In this document: piece by piece, positions 46,489 to 59,299 of the stretch
How the letters are laid out: each line of letters starts with the position of its first letter
How positions within the stretch are numbered: position 1 is the stretch's first letter
Notes under the pieces: model-generated
Told to the model about the DNA's origin: nothing
The model's database searches: none
The model's input: the letters and a program-made list of their open reading frames with translations, nothing else
Translations under genes and position numbers: made by a program
DNA from: Rhizophagus irregularis
Taxonomy: Eukaryota > Glomeromycota > Glomeromycetes > Glomerales > Glomeraceae
Direction: 5' to 3'
NCBI RefSeq assembly: GCF_026210795.1
Contig: NC_089439.1
Coordinates: 3,596,001-3,660,000 of the forward strand
DNA length: 64,000 nucleotides

Positions 46489-47295
46489 TTATGGACAATA
46501 AAAAAAAGACTGTTCATTTTTATATATTCGGTTAGGCTTAGCTTCAAATATAAAACAAGAAGCCATTAAATAACAGAAGCTGGAAAGAATCTGAGTTAGG
46601 GCTCGACCCTTTAAACGTCTGCTGCTCCAATATTTTTCATTTAATTTAGCCAGTTCTTTACATTGATAAATAAAATTCATTTATAAGATAATCGCTTTGA
46701 ACTTCTATGCATACTTATTTCCTTGTTCCTGTAATTACAACGTTAAGCATTTTTTTTTTCTTCTTTACATGTTAAATTCTCAAATAGACTTGTTATATGT
46801 CAATCTCATTAAAAATATTCAAGAGCGACGGCTTCTTGATTATAATCAACAGAGAATTATCAAAATCCATACTATTCGCAGAGCTGTCAGAATCTGTATA
46901 TTGTTTTATCTTGTTTGGTCGAGATTTTCTAGTAAATATTCCAGAGATTCGATCTTGAAGTTGTTATCTGAAGTTAGGAGCATTTTAGATATATATTTTT
47001 AGGTATTTCTCGATCTTGCCAATATATGCAATATCATCTGTACGCTAAAGAGAGTTTTTAGAAAGGTAAATTTTAAAGCCATCAGGTGAAGCATCCAACT
47101 TACTGCAACTACTTCATCTCTTGGCGCAAGTTGGAAAATCTGTCTCTCTTTCTCATGCTAATGTTTTCATTACTTGCTTTATCAATAGCAAAAGTTGATA
47201 CTTTCATCAATACACACTTTACTTTACATTCTTTTTCTTATTCTTCAACTCTCTCGAAAGATGATGTTTTTAAGAAGGCTCTAGCCAACGAATAA
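46489..47295. other. Gene-like stretch without a convincing model
   Basis: Several short open frames of protein-like composition lie here: minus 46680-46489 (MNFIYQCKELAKLNEKYWSS...), plus 46697-47002 (ending LKLLSEVRSILDIYF), plus 47010-47063 (LDLANICNIICTLKRVFRK) and plus 47084-47203 (GEASNLLQLLHLLAQVGKS). I could not join them with credible splice sites. It may be one decayed plus-strand gene. Confidence 0.25.
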
Positions 47296-47299
47296 AGGA

Positions 47300-48690
47300 A
47301 TACTGTTATACTAAAATTAAGTATAGATTTGATAAACTTACAATAGATATAATTATGGTAAAAAAAAACATTATTACTATGTTAAATTTTGAATTGTAGA
47401 ATTAACCCACATTTTTGTGGAAAAATATTATCAAAAGATTTATCAATGATGATGAGTATAAACATTTCATGAATAAATGTTTGGAAAACCTTTCACAGAT
47501 AAAAGAATAAGAGACATATATACTGATCCAACCACACAATAGCTTCAACTAGATGACAATGGCATTAAGCGACATATATCTTTAAATGCAGAAATGAACA
47601 TATATTGGCCAGGATAATAGACCAGAAAAATAAAAAAGGGTGTTTATAGCAGTATCTAAAAGGTGTTGTTACTTATGTGAGCTGTATATCTATTTTTCAT
47701 GAAAACAAGGATATAATGTCATCATTTCTGAAATGCACAAGAAAATATATAAGATCTTATAATAGAAATGATTTAAGGATTTAAATTTACAGAATTAAGG
47801 TTTAAAATTTATTTATTAGCAAATCATTCAGTTATATCTAAAAAAATGTATTAGACCTTATAGTCTAATAATTACTTTATAATATTATCAATATTATTTA
47901 TTAAGTTTTATATTTTACTTTATTACATATGAGAAGATCTTGTTTACTTCTAATAGAGGTCTCTGGGAAAAATTTCAAATTTACTAGTAATTTTACCAGC
48001 GATCCTATTAGTTATTAATTGATTTAAAAAGAAAAAAAATTATAACAACTTAGTATAATATTTCCCTTTTAAGTGTAATTTACTATCTATATATAGTAGA
48101 ATCTTTAAAAATTCTCAATTATAAATTTTACTTTAGGTTTCTGGTAACTTATTTTATAAGTAAGCAGAGTTTTTATATTAGTAGATTTTATTCATTTATA
48201 ATATCATATGCTAATGCTAAGCTATCCTAATTAAAAATTATTTAAACAATCCTTTACTATAGAAAAGTAAAAAAAGTATTAAAAAGTCAATTTTAGTTTC
48301 TTTTAATATTTATTTTTAAAAATATCTTTATAAATAAAAAACTACAGAAGAAAAAAGAAGTTAGAATAAGATTTTATTAAAAAAAATAATAATAAAAATA
48401 GAAAAACAAGCTTAAAAATAAAAAAAACTTTTTGTTATAACTATTTATACAACTTATAAAATGATCTACTATAAGTTAAATGAATTGTTGACTATATTAA
48501 ATGAGTTAAAATGGATTTTTATATTAAGTTTTTTTTGTTTTAATATAAAAGTAAATCAAAAAATTTTTTTATTAATTTGTAAATTCACCTGATATAAAAT
48601 CCTATATATACTAATAAATTTAATATTAAATAAAAAATATTTTACTATATAAAACCATTTATAATTACGATAAACTAAACTTAGTTACTT
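47300..48690. other. AT-rich non-coding region
   Basis: Low-complexity AT DNA. No repeat structure or ORF worth calling. Confidence 0.35.
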
Positions 48691-48696
48691 ATATGT

Positions 48697-50262
48697 AAAG
48701 TTTTAAGTGGTCTGGATTGGTCCAGGTTGAAGAGTAATCTAAGACCAGATCAAAAAAATTACTTTATTTCAGTCTGATCTGGATTATATTAAAAGATAAT
48801 CTAGAATTAGATTAGACCAAACCAGTTATTTAATTCAGTTTAGTCCAATTCTATAATAAAAAATATTGCAAAAATATTTTTTAATTAAATTACTTTAAAA
48901 AAATATTTTGCAATATTTTTTCATTAAATTAATTATAGAAAGAATTAATTTAAAATTCACCCTAGGTTATTTTTTAATTTTAATCACTTCAGGTAAAATT
49001 CATTCCATTTGATTTGTGTTACATTTCACAATTTTTTATTTATTTATTTATCACGTTATGATTATAAAAAAAAAAATTTCTTTTTTAAAAAAAATTCTAA
49101 AAGCTTTGTTATTAACACATATTAAACACTTTAACTCAGTTTTGTTACTTATATCTTGTGAAGCTATAGGTATTTTATACAATTTGTAGTATATTTATTT
49201 CTAATTTTTTTTTGTGTTATATTTTCTAACTTCAGAGCGTAATTTCGTCATTTTAGTTAAATGAAATCAACTTTCTTTATTAAGTGAAAGTTGTTTAGCG
49301 ATATCAAAACTACTTATATCTTAAATATAATAAGCATAAGTATAATATTTGTGAAAATATTCATATTTTTTATAATAATAATAATTTTTGAATTTTTTGT
49401 TTTTTGGTTTGTTAATTTCAGAGCATAATTTTACTACTTTAGTCAAATAAAATCGACTTTCTTAATTAAGTGAAAGTTGTTTACTGATATCAAAACTACT
49501 TATATCTTAAATTTTATGAGCATAAGTATAATACTTGTAGAGATATTCGTGTTTACATAATGGCAATAATTTTTGAATTTTTTATTTTTTGTTTATTAAA
49601 TTCAGAGCATAATTTCACTACTTTGCTCAAATGAAATTGACTTTCTTTATTAAGTAAATTGTTCAGCAAGATGGAAATACTTAAATTTTAATTTTCATGA
49701 GTGTAAATATTATGTTTGCAAAGATATCCATATTTTTCATAATGGTACTAATTTTTGAATTTTTCTTGCTAAAAATATAATTTCACCATTTTGGTCAACA
49801 TTTTAGCTATCAAATTTTATAATGCTTTAATAAAGTAAAGAGGAAAATTTTTAATTTATTGGTAATTTTAGTTAATATAATTTATTAAAAAAATCAGTTT
49901 TACTTTACATGTATAAATTTTAAAAATCATATGATCAGGTAATTTTTACCTGGGGTGAGCATTAAAATTACTTTTATAGAAATATTGTAAAAACATTTTT
50001 TTTTTAAAAAAAAACATTTTGCAACATTTTTTTATTTAATAATTAAACAATTACAATGGTTTCAATACAAAGCTATTGTAAAAACTATTATTCAGTTCAG
50101 TCTAGTCTCAATCTGTTTAATTCAGTTTAAATTAGATTTATAATTCAGGACCAGATTAAATTAGACTAAATATTTTAGTTCAAGTTAAAGCATCAACCTA
50201 AACTAGACCAATCCTAATCTTTGGTCTGAATTACCAAATTAAAACCAGACCAATTAGAGTTT
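48697..50262. mobile_element. Foldback with GGTCTGGATTGGTCC arms
   Basis: Left arm GGTCTGGATTGGTCCAGGTT with repeated GACCAGA/TCTGGTC words to about 48850; right arm 50080-50262 has the complement, GATTAGGATTGGTCTAGTTT and TCTAATTGGTCTGGTTTT. Flanks AAGTTTTAA and GAGTTTTAC are a weak 9-bp match. The interior carries AATATTTTGCAATATTTTTT inverted repeats and the satellite listed next. Confidence 0.55.
49210..49790. repeat. Satellite related to 19640-20165, three copies
   Basis: TTCAGAGCGTAATTTCGTCA (49232), TTCAGAGCATAATTTTACTA (49418) and TTCAGAGCATAATTTCACTA (49602) start units spaced about 185 bp, each followed by GTCAAATRAAATYGACTTTC. Same unit and period as the satellite 30 kb away. Confidence 0.8.
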
Positions 50263-50829
50263 TACTCATAAGATATACTTAGAATTATACTATTATTTTC
50301 ATATTTTTTATTGATCATTTTAATTTTAAAAGTTTATAATATAATAATATTAAAATAAATAAAATTTTATCAGTTATTTTTATTTAACAAATTTTAAAAT
50401 TTATTTTTTTAATAATAAATTATTTAAAAAAGTCCTATTTTCTGTTTTTACTTATTTTTATTAAAAAAACAATTTTATATATTTTTTTTAACTTTAAAAT
50501 AAAACCTATAATAATTTATAATATAATAATAGATATTGTTAAATCTTACTGCAAGTGATTTTTATTGCAACAGCATTAGCAAATATTAATGTAATATTTT
50601 AAATTTTATCTAAAATTTTACTCTAATTTTAATAAAATAATAATTACCAGCAATAATATTTAGCAATACATTATAATAATTAGCAGTTAGTAGAAATATC
50701 ACACTTATCATAATTACTAATAAATTATGATTTTTAATTTTTTATATAAAATAATTTTTCTTTAATTATGTATTATAAAATTTAATATATTTTGTTCTTT
50801 GATTTTTATTTTATTTTATTTTATTTTTT
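50263..50829. other. AT-rich DNA forming the left arm of a distant inverted repeat
   Basis: 50680-50800 (for example AATTACTAATAAATTATGAT and TTTCTTTAATTATGTATTAT) recurs inverted at 53950-54010 and 54605-54660. Confidence 0.5.
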
Positions 50830-52330
50830 TAAATGTTGAATCATATACCATTTTATTAAAATATATTTGGACTACATAATAATCACAACTATTCTATAAA
50901 TAATACTTCTAGCTTCTGGCTAGTCTGATTAAATATTAAATATTATATCACAAATAAATTAAGAATAAAATTAAACAGTAAAAGTAAATCAAAATAAAAT
51001 ACTATAAACTAAAAATTAAACTAAAATAAAATATTATAAACTAAACATTAAATCAAAATAACATACTATAAACTAAAACTAAACTAAAAAGAAAAATAAA
51101 AGTAAAATAAAATTATAAATAATATTATAAATAAGAATAAAATTAAATGAGAATAAAAAATTAAAATTATTTTTTTTTTAAACTATTAATCCAATAATTT
51201 TTTGCTTATATATAATATAATCTTATTAAACTTCTTTTTTATTAGAATCCAATTCTTACATATGTATTTTTTTATAAAGGTATTCATTGATAGTGTTCTG
51301 AACGAATCAAGTCAACTTAAATTAATTTGCAAGTCAAGTTAAATCAAGTTAAGTTCAATTTAAAAATCTTTCTATCACGTAATGATGATTTGAGTTATAA
51401 GTCAATTCCGATTTGAGTTAATTCCAAATTTAAATTAATATTCAACTTGACTCAGATTAATCTGGTTTGAATAAAATCCACAATATTATTTCAGATTTTA
51501 ATATTTTTACAATAAAAATGTAAATAAAAATGTTTTTTACAATGGTTTTTTATTATACAATTAAAAAACATTGCAAAAAACATTTATTTTTTTTGTTAAT
51601 TTACAAGTAAAAAACATTTTGCAATATTTTTTATTAATAGAGTTAAAAAACGTGAAAAAATATTTTTTTTGTTAATTTATTAAATAAAAACATTTTGTAA
51701 TATTTTTTATTACAGTTAAAAAAATATTGTGAAAAATATTTTTTTGTTAATTTACAAGCGAAAAAATGTTTTTTTGTTAATTCATTAAATAAAAAATGTT
51801 TTTTTGTTAATTCATTAAATAAAAAATGTTTTGCAACATTTTTGTTAATGAAGATAAAAAAATATTATAAAAAACATATTTTATGAGTAAATAAAATATT
51901 TCACAACATTTTTTGTTAATGGAGTTAAAAAACGTTGCAAAGAACATTTTTATATATAAGTAAAAACATTTCGCAATATTTTTATTAATACTGTTAAAAA
52001 ATGTTACAAAACCGTTTTTTATCTGTAAAATTAAAAATTTTTAAAATAATTAAAAAATTATTATAAAAAACATTTTTTCAATGTTTTTTCACTTGTGTAT
52101 AATTGAGTCAAATCAAATTGATTTGAGTTGATGTTTTTTATGAATCAAGTCAAGTTAAGTCTAAAAATATTATAATTTTGACTGATTTTTCTGAGTTGAG
52201 TATAATTTTGTTTAATAATTAACTTGACTCAACTTGTTTGGAGCACTATTTATTGATTTCTTTACCAAAGAAATTGACTTTTGTATTCAATTTACTTTTC
52301 TTGTTTGTATATTTTTTGCTTTATCTGAAA
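50830..52330. repeat. Second copy of the dispersed repeat seen at 33761-37130
   Basis: AAATGTTGAATCATATACCA at 50833, ATATTTGGACTACATAATAA at 50866 and ATTAATCCAATAATTTTTTG at 51184 match the first copy. After the insertion at 51292-52248 homology resumes with GATTTCTTTACCAAAGA. It lacks the Tigger and the 338-bp MITE of copy one. Confidence 0.65.
51292..52248. mobile_element. MULE-like MITE related to 7415-8492
   Basis: Ends AGTGTTCTGAACGAATCAAG and complement AGTGCTCCAAACAAGTTGAG with AAGTCAAGTT-rich arms; flanks TTCATTGAT (51283-51291) and TTTATTGAT (52249-52257). The interior is a field of inverted AAAAACATTTTGCAATATTT words. The uninterrupted copy at 37050 shows the empty site. Confidence 0.75.
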
Positions 52331-52930
52331 GTTGATTTAAATTGTCCTTTATTTTGGATTCTGAAGTAATTTTATCTGTTTGAGTAATACCTTTCTCTTT
52401 TTCCATAAAATAACTTGTTTATTACATCTTGGTTTCCATACTAATTATTTAAATGCTAAAATGAACTGAATTAAGATATTGGTCATAAGCATCTGTACCT
52501 CAGTAAAAGATCTTTTAAAATCTTTTTGTAATTTGTTATTAAGAAAGTTTCAACTTTTACTTCCAATGCCAAGTGTTAGAACTTTTGGAATTTTTCTGAT
52601 TTTGCTGTAACTCCTAATATATCTTGTAATACATTTCTAATAAAATCTTTACCTTGACATTTAGTTTACTTTTGTTTTAAATATATAATTATAGATTCTT
52701 CAGTTGTAATCTCCAAAATTTTTTGGCAAGTCAATTTATAGACCTGGTATTTAAATAAGTAATTACAATTTTCCTTCTTATTACAGTTCATAACACATTT
52801 CATTTCCTTATAAAGCTTTGGCTTTCTTAATATTAAAATAGATCTTAAAAAAAGAATTTTATGAAATAGTTTTACTATAAAAGTTCACAAATAGTTAATT
52901 TGCATACTAATGCAATGAAACTCTTTGCAA
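52331..52930 (-). pseudogene. Decayed coding fragment of the dispersed repeat
   Basis: Minus-strand pieces such as LQKDFKRSFTEVQMLMTNIL (about 52545-52480) and CNKQVILWKKREVLLKQI (about 52430-52375) look protein-derived, but stops are frequent and no family is recognised. It is probably the body of the repeated element. Confidence 0.3.
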
Positions 52931-52934
52931 TAAT

Positions 52935-53965
52935 GGTTTTTGAACTTTATTTTATTAATATAATGCTTATATAAAAATTTATATTAAACTAACTTTTATA
53001 ACTTCAGCTTTTTAATTAAACTTATTAGTAATAAATTACTTTTAAATGCATAAATATATATATAGTTTTTTATGAAAAATCAGATTAATTATTGAGTAAA
53101 AAGCAAGTTTCTTAATAAAATTTATGGTAATCTAAAATTTATGATTTTTGCAAAAATTAGCTAATATTAAACTTATAAAAATTTATATAAATAATTACTA
53201 ATTTTTTTGTATAAACAAAATTTTAACTGCAAATAAATTACATATTATAATAAAGTAAAATTATAATTTAACTAATTTAATTAATTTTGAAAAGTTGTTG
53301 TTAATAGTAAAAGTATTTCAATAATCATTCAATATTAATATAATTTAATATATAATCATTTAAAAAGGTTATAAAATAGTATGAATATATTAATTATATA
53401 GAAATATTAAATAAATTATTATTACATAAAATGCAGATCATTTAGTTAATATATAAATACTAATTGAAATTTTGAAATATTTTACAAAATAATATTTACT
53501 AAAAATTTTTATACTATTTATAACCTTTTTAAATAATTATATATTAAATTGTATTAATATTGAATGATTATTGAAATACTTTTACTATTAACAACTTTCA
53601 AAATTAGTCAAATTATAAAATTTAATAAATATTACAAATATATAAAATTTTACTTTATTATAACATGTAATTTACAGTTAAAATTTTATTTATACAAAAA
53701 AATAGCAATTGTTTATATAAATTTTATAAGTTTAATATTAGTTAATTTTGCAAAAATCATAAATTTTATTAAGAAACTTGCTTTTTATTCAATAAGTTTC
53801 ATAAAAAATTACATATATTTATGCATTTAAAAGTAATACTTATCTATTACTAATAAGTTCAATCAGGAAGTTGAAGTTATAAAAGTTAGTTTAATATAAA
53901 TTTTTTATATAAGTATTGTATTAAAAAAAAAAAATATTTAAATAAATAAAATAAAACTCAAAGAA
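52935..53965. repeat. Large AT-rich palindrome
   Basis: 52935-53365 pairs with 53515-53965 in inverted order: for example ATTAAACTAACTTTTATAAC with its complement near 53885, and CAATAATCATTCAATATTAA (53320) with 53550-53575. A 150-bp loop separates the arms. The ORF at 53564-53830 is just one arm read in frame. Confidence 0.8.
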
Positions 53966-54014
53966 CAAAAATATATTAAATTTTATAATATGTAATTAAA
54001 GAAAAATTATTTTA

Positions 54015-54612
54015 TTTAATTGCCAATCTGCCTAAAATCGGCACTACGTTACTAATAAAATTCGGGGATAATAGTGATAATAAAAAAAAGCATTTTTTGC
54101 ATCTCACGCGCAAAATAAGTTTCAACCATTTTACAAACAGAAATATCATAAATACAATATTTTCTTTCATTTTATGACAAGTCATATTTGCCAAAAAATT
54201 TTATAATTATATTTCTGTAACTGGTTTTCTTTAACTTTCACTTGTTTTTAATAATAAAAATATTTCAAAAAAGCTTTTAAAAACAACTTTAGAAGCTAAA
54301 AATTATAGGGTTTTAATGTAAATAATGCAATATAGTAAAATGAAATATTGAAATTTCGTATATTTTAAGGTGTAAATCTGATGCGCGCACATAGTAAACT
54401 CATTATTTTGCATACAAATGTATAACTTTTTTTTGCAAATTCGTTTTTTTCAAGTATTTTTTCAGTATATCATATGATTTTTTTTTATAGTCAATATGTC
54501 ATTTATGAGATATCCTTTTTTGAAGTTTGTGTTCTAGCACAAAATCGGCAAATTTAACCCCGAATTTTATTAGTAACGCAGTGCCGATTTTAGGCGGATC
54601 TGCAATTAAAAA
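54015..54612. mobile_element. MITE with CTGCCTAAAATCGGCACT ends
   Basis: Left TTAATTGCCAATCTGCCTAA and right complement TTAATTGCAGATCCGCCTAA continue through AAATCGGCAC and TACTAATAAAATTCGGGG for over 50 bp. The inverted copy at 50735 shows the empty site. The duplication is not clearly resolved. Interior non-coding. Confidence 0.75.
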
Positions 54613-54699
54613 AATTAAAAATCATAATTTATTAGTAATTATAACAAGTGTGACATTTCCATTGACTGTTAGTATATTTTAAAATAATCTTTAAATAAT

Positions 54700-55500
54700 A
54701 CAAAAAAATATAAGAAAAAATTGTTTTTGAAGTAAAATAATAAATTTAATTGAACCAATTATACTTAATTATTGATTGGTTCCAATGATTCCAAATTTAT
54801 TTCATATTTTTATACAAACTTTGGATTCTTCCATCTATGAAATTAATGGTAAAAGTTAATTACTTCTACTGGTAAAAAGTAATCAGAATTTCAAAAAAAC
54901 TAATGATTACTATTATATATATAAATTATCAGTCTTTTATCCTATTTTTTTGTCAAAAAAAATAAAATTGTAAATATTTAACTATAAAAAAATCTGAAAT
55001 TCTGATACAGTATTTAAATTGTAGTTAATTTTATTAAAAAAAATTTGATACTTTTTTATTTGTTAAGAAAATTGAAGATCAAAATTTCTTTACTATATTA
55101 TAGCCCTAATCTTAATTTTAGTAAAAAAAATAAAATTCAAAATTAAGTTTAAATTATAATAATTATAAAGGATTATAATAAAGTCTTTTTAGTTTTAGTT
55201 TAATAATATGAAAAATATCAATTAAACCTAAAATTTATTTATTTTAGATTTTTGAGTCAACATTAATGTCAATTTATAGAAAAACTAATTAAGCAACAGC
55301 TGAATTTTTTAATAAATCAATTAAAGATATATTTTTATGTTTATTATTTTTTATTATAATTTTGATTGTTAATGGTTAAGAGCAATATTAAATCTTTATT
55401 GAAATTTTCAATTTTTTTATGGTTTTTTTTTGAAAACAAAAATCGATTGTGAGACAAGGAAATAAGATAAAAAGCTGAAATTTTATACACTTAATATTAA
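54700..55500. other. AT-rich region, no gene seen
   Basis: Low-complexity DNA; nothing supportable. Confidence 0.3.
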
Positions 55501-57460
55501 CCCATTCGGCAACAAATCTGTAAAATTTGAAGCAATTTCAATCACTGGTTTCTCATTTGTTGCATTTTTTGCAATTCCGATTACTTTTTGTCAGCACTGT
55601 ACATATCACCAGGCAGGTAAAACAAAAAATTCCAGTCACGTCCTGTGGAACGATATACTATAGATACACTAATCTTCATTGCCTTATTTTCGCCTCTTCT
55701 TATTCGTTCGTACAAGTTCTCAAGTTAAATTATATTCTGAGCGAATCCCAGATTATTTCCTCTCTATCTTAACTTTGTGATGCAAATAAAATTCTCGATT
55801 TCATGAAATAAGTAGTATAGTGTTAGTACAATGTCATGATCTTGATAGTTTCCTGAGGGAACAGTTTTTTGTCAAGAATAATTCACGTACCTTGATCACA
55901 TAATTAATTCAGACTGAGTTCTCATCGCCAAATATTTCGCATTGGTCTCATGCTGAAATCCGATATTGATTGTACGCGTAGCCTATAAACCGTCAGGTTG
56001 TAATATTCCATAGTTTTTTAGTCTGATCCAAGCAATGCTTATAATGTTGTTTCTAGAATTTTTGTGGCTTGAAGTTTAAATAACGGATTTTATCCATACC
56101 ATTGTCTACTTCGTATATGCGCAACATTTCACTCAAGTCTTTCTTAATCTTTAAGAAGAGAATGACCTCAATATTTTCCTTTAATCTCCTATAACTTGTT
56201 TGGTCATCTTGAGAAATTCCAGTCATTAATCTTTTCATTGCGAATAATTTTTTATTTGACTTTAATCACTAAAACATTTTTATAGATCTAGAGATTATCT
56301 AGGTACAATTGTTTTTGCTAATTAATTATTTATCCATTAAGACTATAGTATCAAATATCGTGAAATTTTGTTAATTTCGAAATAAAAATATAATAATGAA
56401 TCATCCAATTATAAATTAAAAAAACTAGAGTAGCAAAATATTTTGACTTTTTCACAAATTCGGTCGTATTTTACTTTTTAACTTCGTCCGCTAACGTGAG
56501 CGTCTCACTCTTTATACATACAAAAAAAAAAAGAAAAAATGTCTTCATAGCGCAAATGGAAAAGCACATCCATAAATAAGGTTCCATCAGATTTCCAAAA
56601 CCGGATTTTTGGCAGATAATCAGATCTGCTTTTGATAGAATGGTCTGGAACTTTAATTGTAAATAAAAGAAATCCAAGAATAAAACAAGCGATTATTTGA
56701 ATTATTTGAATTATTTTTGAAGTGAAAAAAAAAAATTATGTACTTACTGTATATGCGCCAATCCTGGGATTATCTGTTCGAAATTATCTGGAGGATATTA
56801 TCGTTCAAAGATTGGATCTGTGCTACAAGCCTACATACAACTAGTAATTTATGTATAGCTGCTTAGTGGAAATTAAAAATGTAATCCTAGAAAGAAAGTA
56901 TAAAGATTGTAATGAAATGCGTGTTACCAAAAAAATTATTTGAGTTTATCCACGTGATCTTATTGTAAAAAAACCGCTGTAGTTAACCTTCTCTATATTG
57001 TTCTCATTGGAATCTGTTATTGAAGGTTTATTATATAAAAAATATGAAATGTCCGTTACAAAGGTAGAAGATTCTGAAATTAACGAAAAAAGTTAACAAA
57101 TAGTCAAAGATATTTCCTACTCAGCGAATAAATTCAAATAAAATTTAGAAATTAAAACAGAAAATCATACTAAACTAATACTATATTACGTGAGCCATAC
57201 TCATGATTTAATCTAGAACCATTTACAGCTTATTTGGAAATATACTGTAAATCCCATGTATTTTAATTATATAAATCATCTTTCCAAACCAATCTATTCT
57301 GATTCTTTTCTTAGACTCATCCCTGCTGACGGATTTGTTAGTTCATTTGCGTTCAATTTCGTATTTTCCGAAAACCAAAGGAAATTCTTTCACTACTCCT
57401 TTTCTTAATATTATAAAAAAACAAATAAATTGCATAATTCTTAGGTCAGATAGATGATAA
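55500..57460. other. Higher-complexity region with broken gene-like pieces
   Basis: Base composition rises here. On the minus strand are a 61-codon frame 56238-56053 (LKENIEVILFLKIKKDLSEM), NIGFQHETNAKYLAMRTQSE (about 55960-55900) followed by an intron-like GTACGT...CTCAG, and 56677-56471. On the plus strand, LIPADGFVSSFAFNFVFSEN reads at about 57318. TCCACGTGATC lies at 56950, with a possible ATG at 57052. No intact gene could be assembled. Confidence 0.3.
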
Positions 57461-57462
57461 TA

Positions 57463-57719
57463 CCTGATTTGTAGAAAATACGTCACGTCCGACACGGATT
57501 CGTCAACACTCACTGGAAATACAAGAGATAGTAAAAGTGAAGGGTAAACATAAGAAGGAAAAAGTTCTGCTGGAATTCGCTGAAACTAATCACATTTTGA
57601 TGTTATGGAGATGTTGTCTTAGAATGAACGAGCCAAATTTCTATTATATGAAAGTGAAATTGTGCTTAAAATTTAAAGTAAAGGAATCGCGATTCGGGTG
57701 GAACTTTAATATTTATTAG
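57463..57719 (+). CDS. Hypothetical protein exon
   Basis: Open frame of about 85 codons from an acceptor-like TTTGTAG to a stop at 57717-57719, reading SRPTRIRQHSLEIQEIVKVK, KGKHKKEKVLLEFAETNHIL, LWRCCLRMNEPNFYYMKVKL and ending SRFGWNFNIY. The only ATGs are internal (57537). It may be a terminal exon of a plus-strand gene whose earlier exons lie in 57.0-57.4 kb. Family unknown. Confidence 0.3.
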
Positions 57720-57914
57720 CAAATATAAGATTGGTTATTAAATGACAGAATAAATGGGAAATAACAAAGAGATCTGAAGGGCCAATCAACCTGATAAGAA
57801 TTATTATTATATGACCAACGATTTGTTATTTCTCGTTTGTTTGGATTTAGAGTCTAATTGACACACCATCAAGAATATATGATCACTCGAGATATATAAA
57901 TCAACGATTTGATA

Positions 57915-58270
57915 ATGAGAATAAATGAGGATATTGAAATAAGAGCTTTAACTATGACTTTTAAAGAACAATTAGAACAATTAGAAACCACTGGCAGTGA
58001 AGGTCACAACTCATTGAACCGATTGCTTTGTTTAGCTAATAATATTACGTATAATCAAGGAAAATAAAAATGTCACCGTACTAATTAATGTACGTAGTAA
58101 AATCATATGGATAACTAACAATGATTTGCGAAAGGTTGTGATGGGGCTTCAAGCTGAAGCTCTGCTGATGCAAACTCACGAGTAAGCTACTGTTATTGTT
58201 TTTACTTTCTATGATACAAATTTTCTAATGTTTTGAATTTCCTAGGAACCATCGGTCCCAGAAAGTGTAG
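57915..58270 (+). CDS. Small three-exon gene, 80 residues, unknown function
   Basis: Exons 57915-58048, 58098-58181 and 58246-58270 give 81 codons with no stop. Introns of 49 and 64 nt have GTATAA...GTAG (branch-like TACTAAT) and GTAAGC...CCTAG. The product starts MRINEDIEIRALTMTFKEQL, continues EQLETTGSEGHNSLNRLLCL and, after the first junction, has DLRKVVMGLQAEALLMQTHE and ends HRSQKV. It is helical and charged, resembling a small subunit of a complex, but I cannot name one. AATAAAAAC follows at 58329. The joined frame across two independent introns supports a real gene. Confidence 0.5.
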
Positions 58271-58689
58271 AAGAATAAATCCTGTGCCTTGAATGTGAAA
58301 CATTGATGAACTTGAACGTAGATTCATAATAAAAACATTAGCACAACGTATTTTTTCCTGAGTATATATATTATTATTTGTTAATGAAAAGTAAAAAGAT
58401 CAATATATATATATTATATAGTTATTAATTGTAAAGAAAATATATATTTATTGTAACACAATATTGAGAATTAAATTACGAGATTATCTTTTTTTTTTAT
58501 TTTCTATTACACATCATATAAACAAACCCACCATGACTTTCAACCTACAAGTTTTATTTCAGTGATTACATGATATTCTATACAATAGTTACTTTCAGTA
58601 TTGTATCGAATGAGTAAGATGAAAACTAAAATTTCGAAATTGGTGACATTCTAATCATAATTTCAAATAACATTTTAATTAATATCATT

Positions 58690-58940
58690 TAAGCAAACCC
58701 GTGGAATACATCCTTATCAAGTGATGGAGAATGTACACAAAAATACAAATGTTCTTGTAATCCAGTACGCGATAGATCAATACACTTTCTCTTTATAATT
58801 CATCGCCATGTTTCAGATGGCAACTTGAAGAAGAGCTTAAGTTCGAACTTTTTTGAAGCAATTTTGAATAAATATCCTCGATTGAATGGAACAATAGATA
58901 CTATAAATAATATAGGTAATGTTGGGGAGGCGAAATAGAA
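58690..58940 (+). pseudogene. Unidentified coding fragment
   Basis: One frame stays open for about 75 codons, with SSDGECTQKYKCSCNPVRDR and NFFEAILNKYPRLNGTIDTI, to a TAG at 58937. There is no start codon. A Cys pattern (C-x5-C-x-C) is visible. Either an exon of an unrecognised gene or a decayed copy. Confidence 0.3.
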
Positions 58941-59156
58941 GCAATCTTAAAGGCTGTACGGAGAAGTAGAAAACATTTTGGTGAATCCAGATAATTTGTT
59001 TGTAATCGAAATTTGAAGGTTGGTTTCGAGTTATAATCAGCTGCGCCAGAATTGTTAATTGTCAAGTGTTTGTCGGTAAACACCATAAGTCTAAACCTTC
59101 CGGTCTAACAAAAATTCAAGTTTCATTTCTTTCCAGTTGTCTAGAGGTGTTTCATC

Positions 59157-59297
59157 ATGACACGTAGTGAAGGAATCAAATTTCAGTTCGATAAATATTT
59201 AGCAAATACCAAAAAGCGCGATAAAATCTTCCGGGCCTTCTCAAGAGACTTTGATATTTCATTCTCATACTCGTATGAATATCTAATCTTCGAATAA
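59157..59297 (+). CDS. Possible short ORF or terminal exon
   Basis: 46 codons from ATG 59157: MTRSEGIKFQFDKYLANTKK, then RDKIFRAFSRDFDISFSYSY to TAA. A splice-acceptor-like TTTCTTTCCAG lies at 59126-59136. Could be the last exon of the fragment upstream. Confidence 0.2.
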   Translation: MTRSEGIKFQFDKYLANTKKRDKIFRAFSRDFDISFSYSYEYLIFE

Positions 59298-59299
59298 GC

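Noticed and set aside
53564-53830. 88-codon frame rich in Ile, Lys, Phe
   Set aside because: It is one arm of a large AT-rich palindrome; composition alone gives it.
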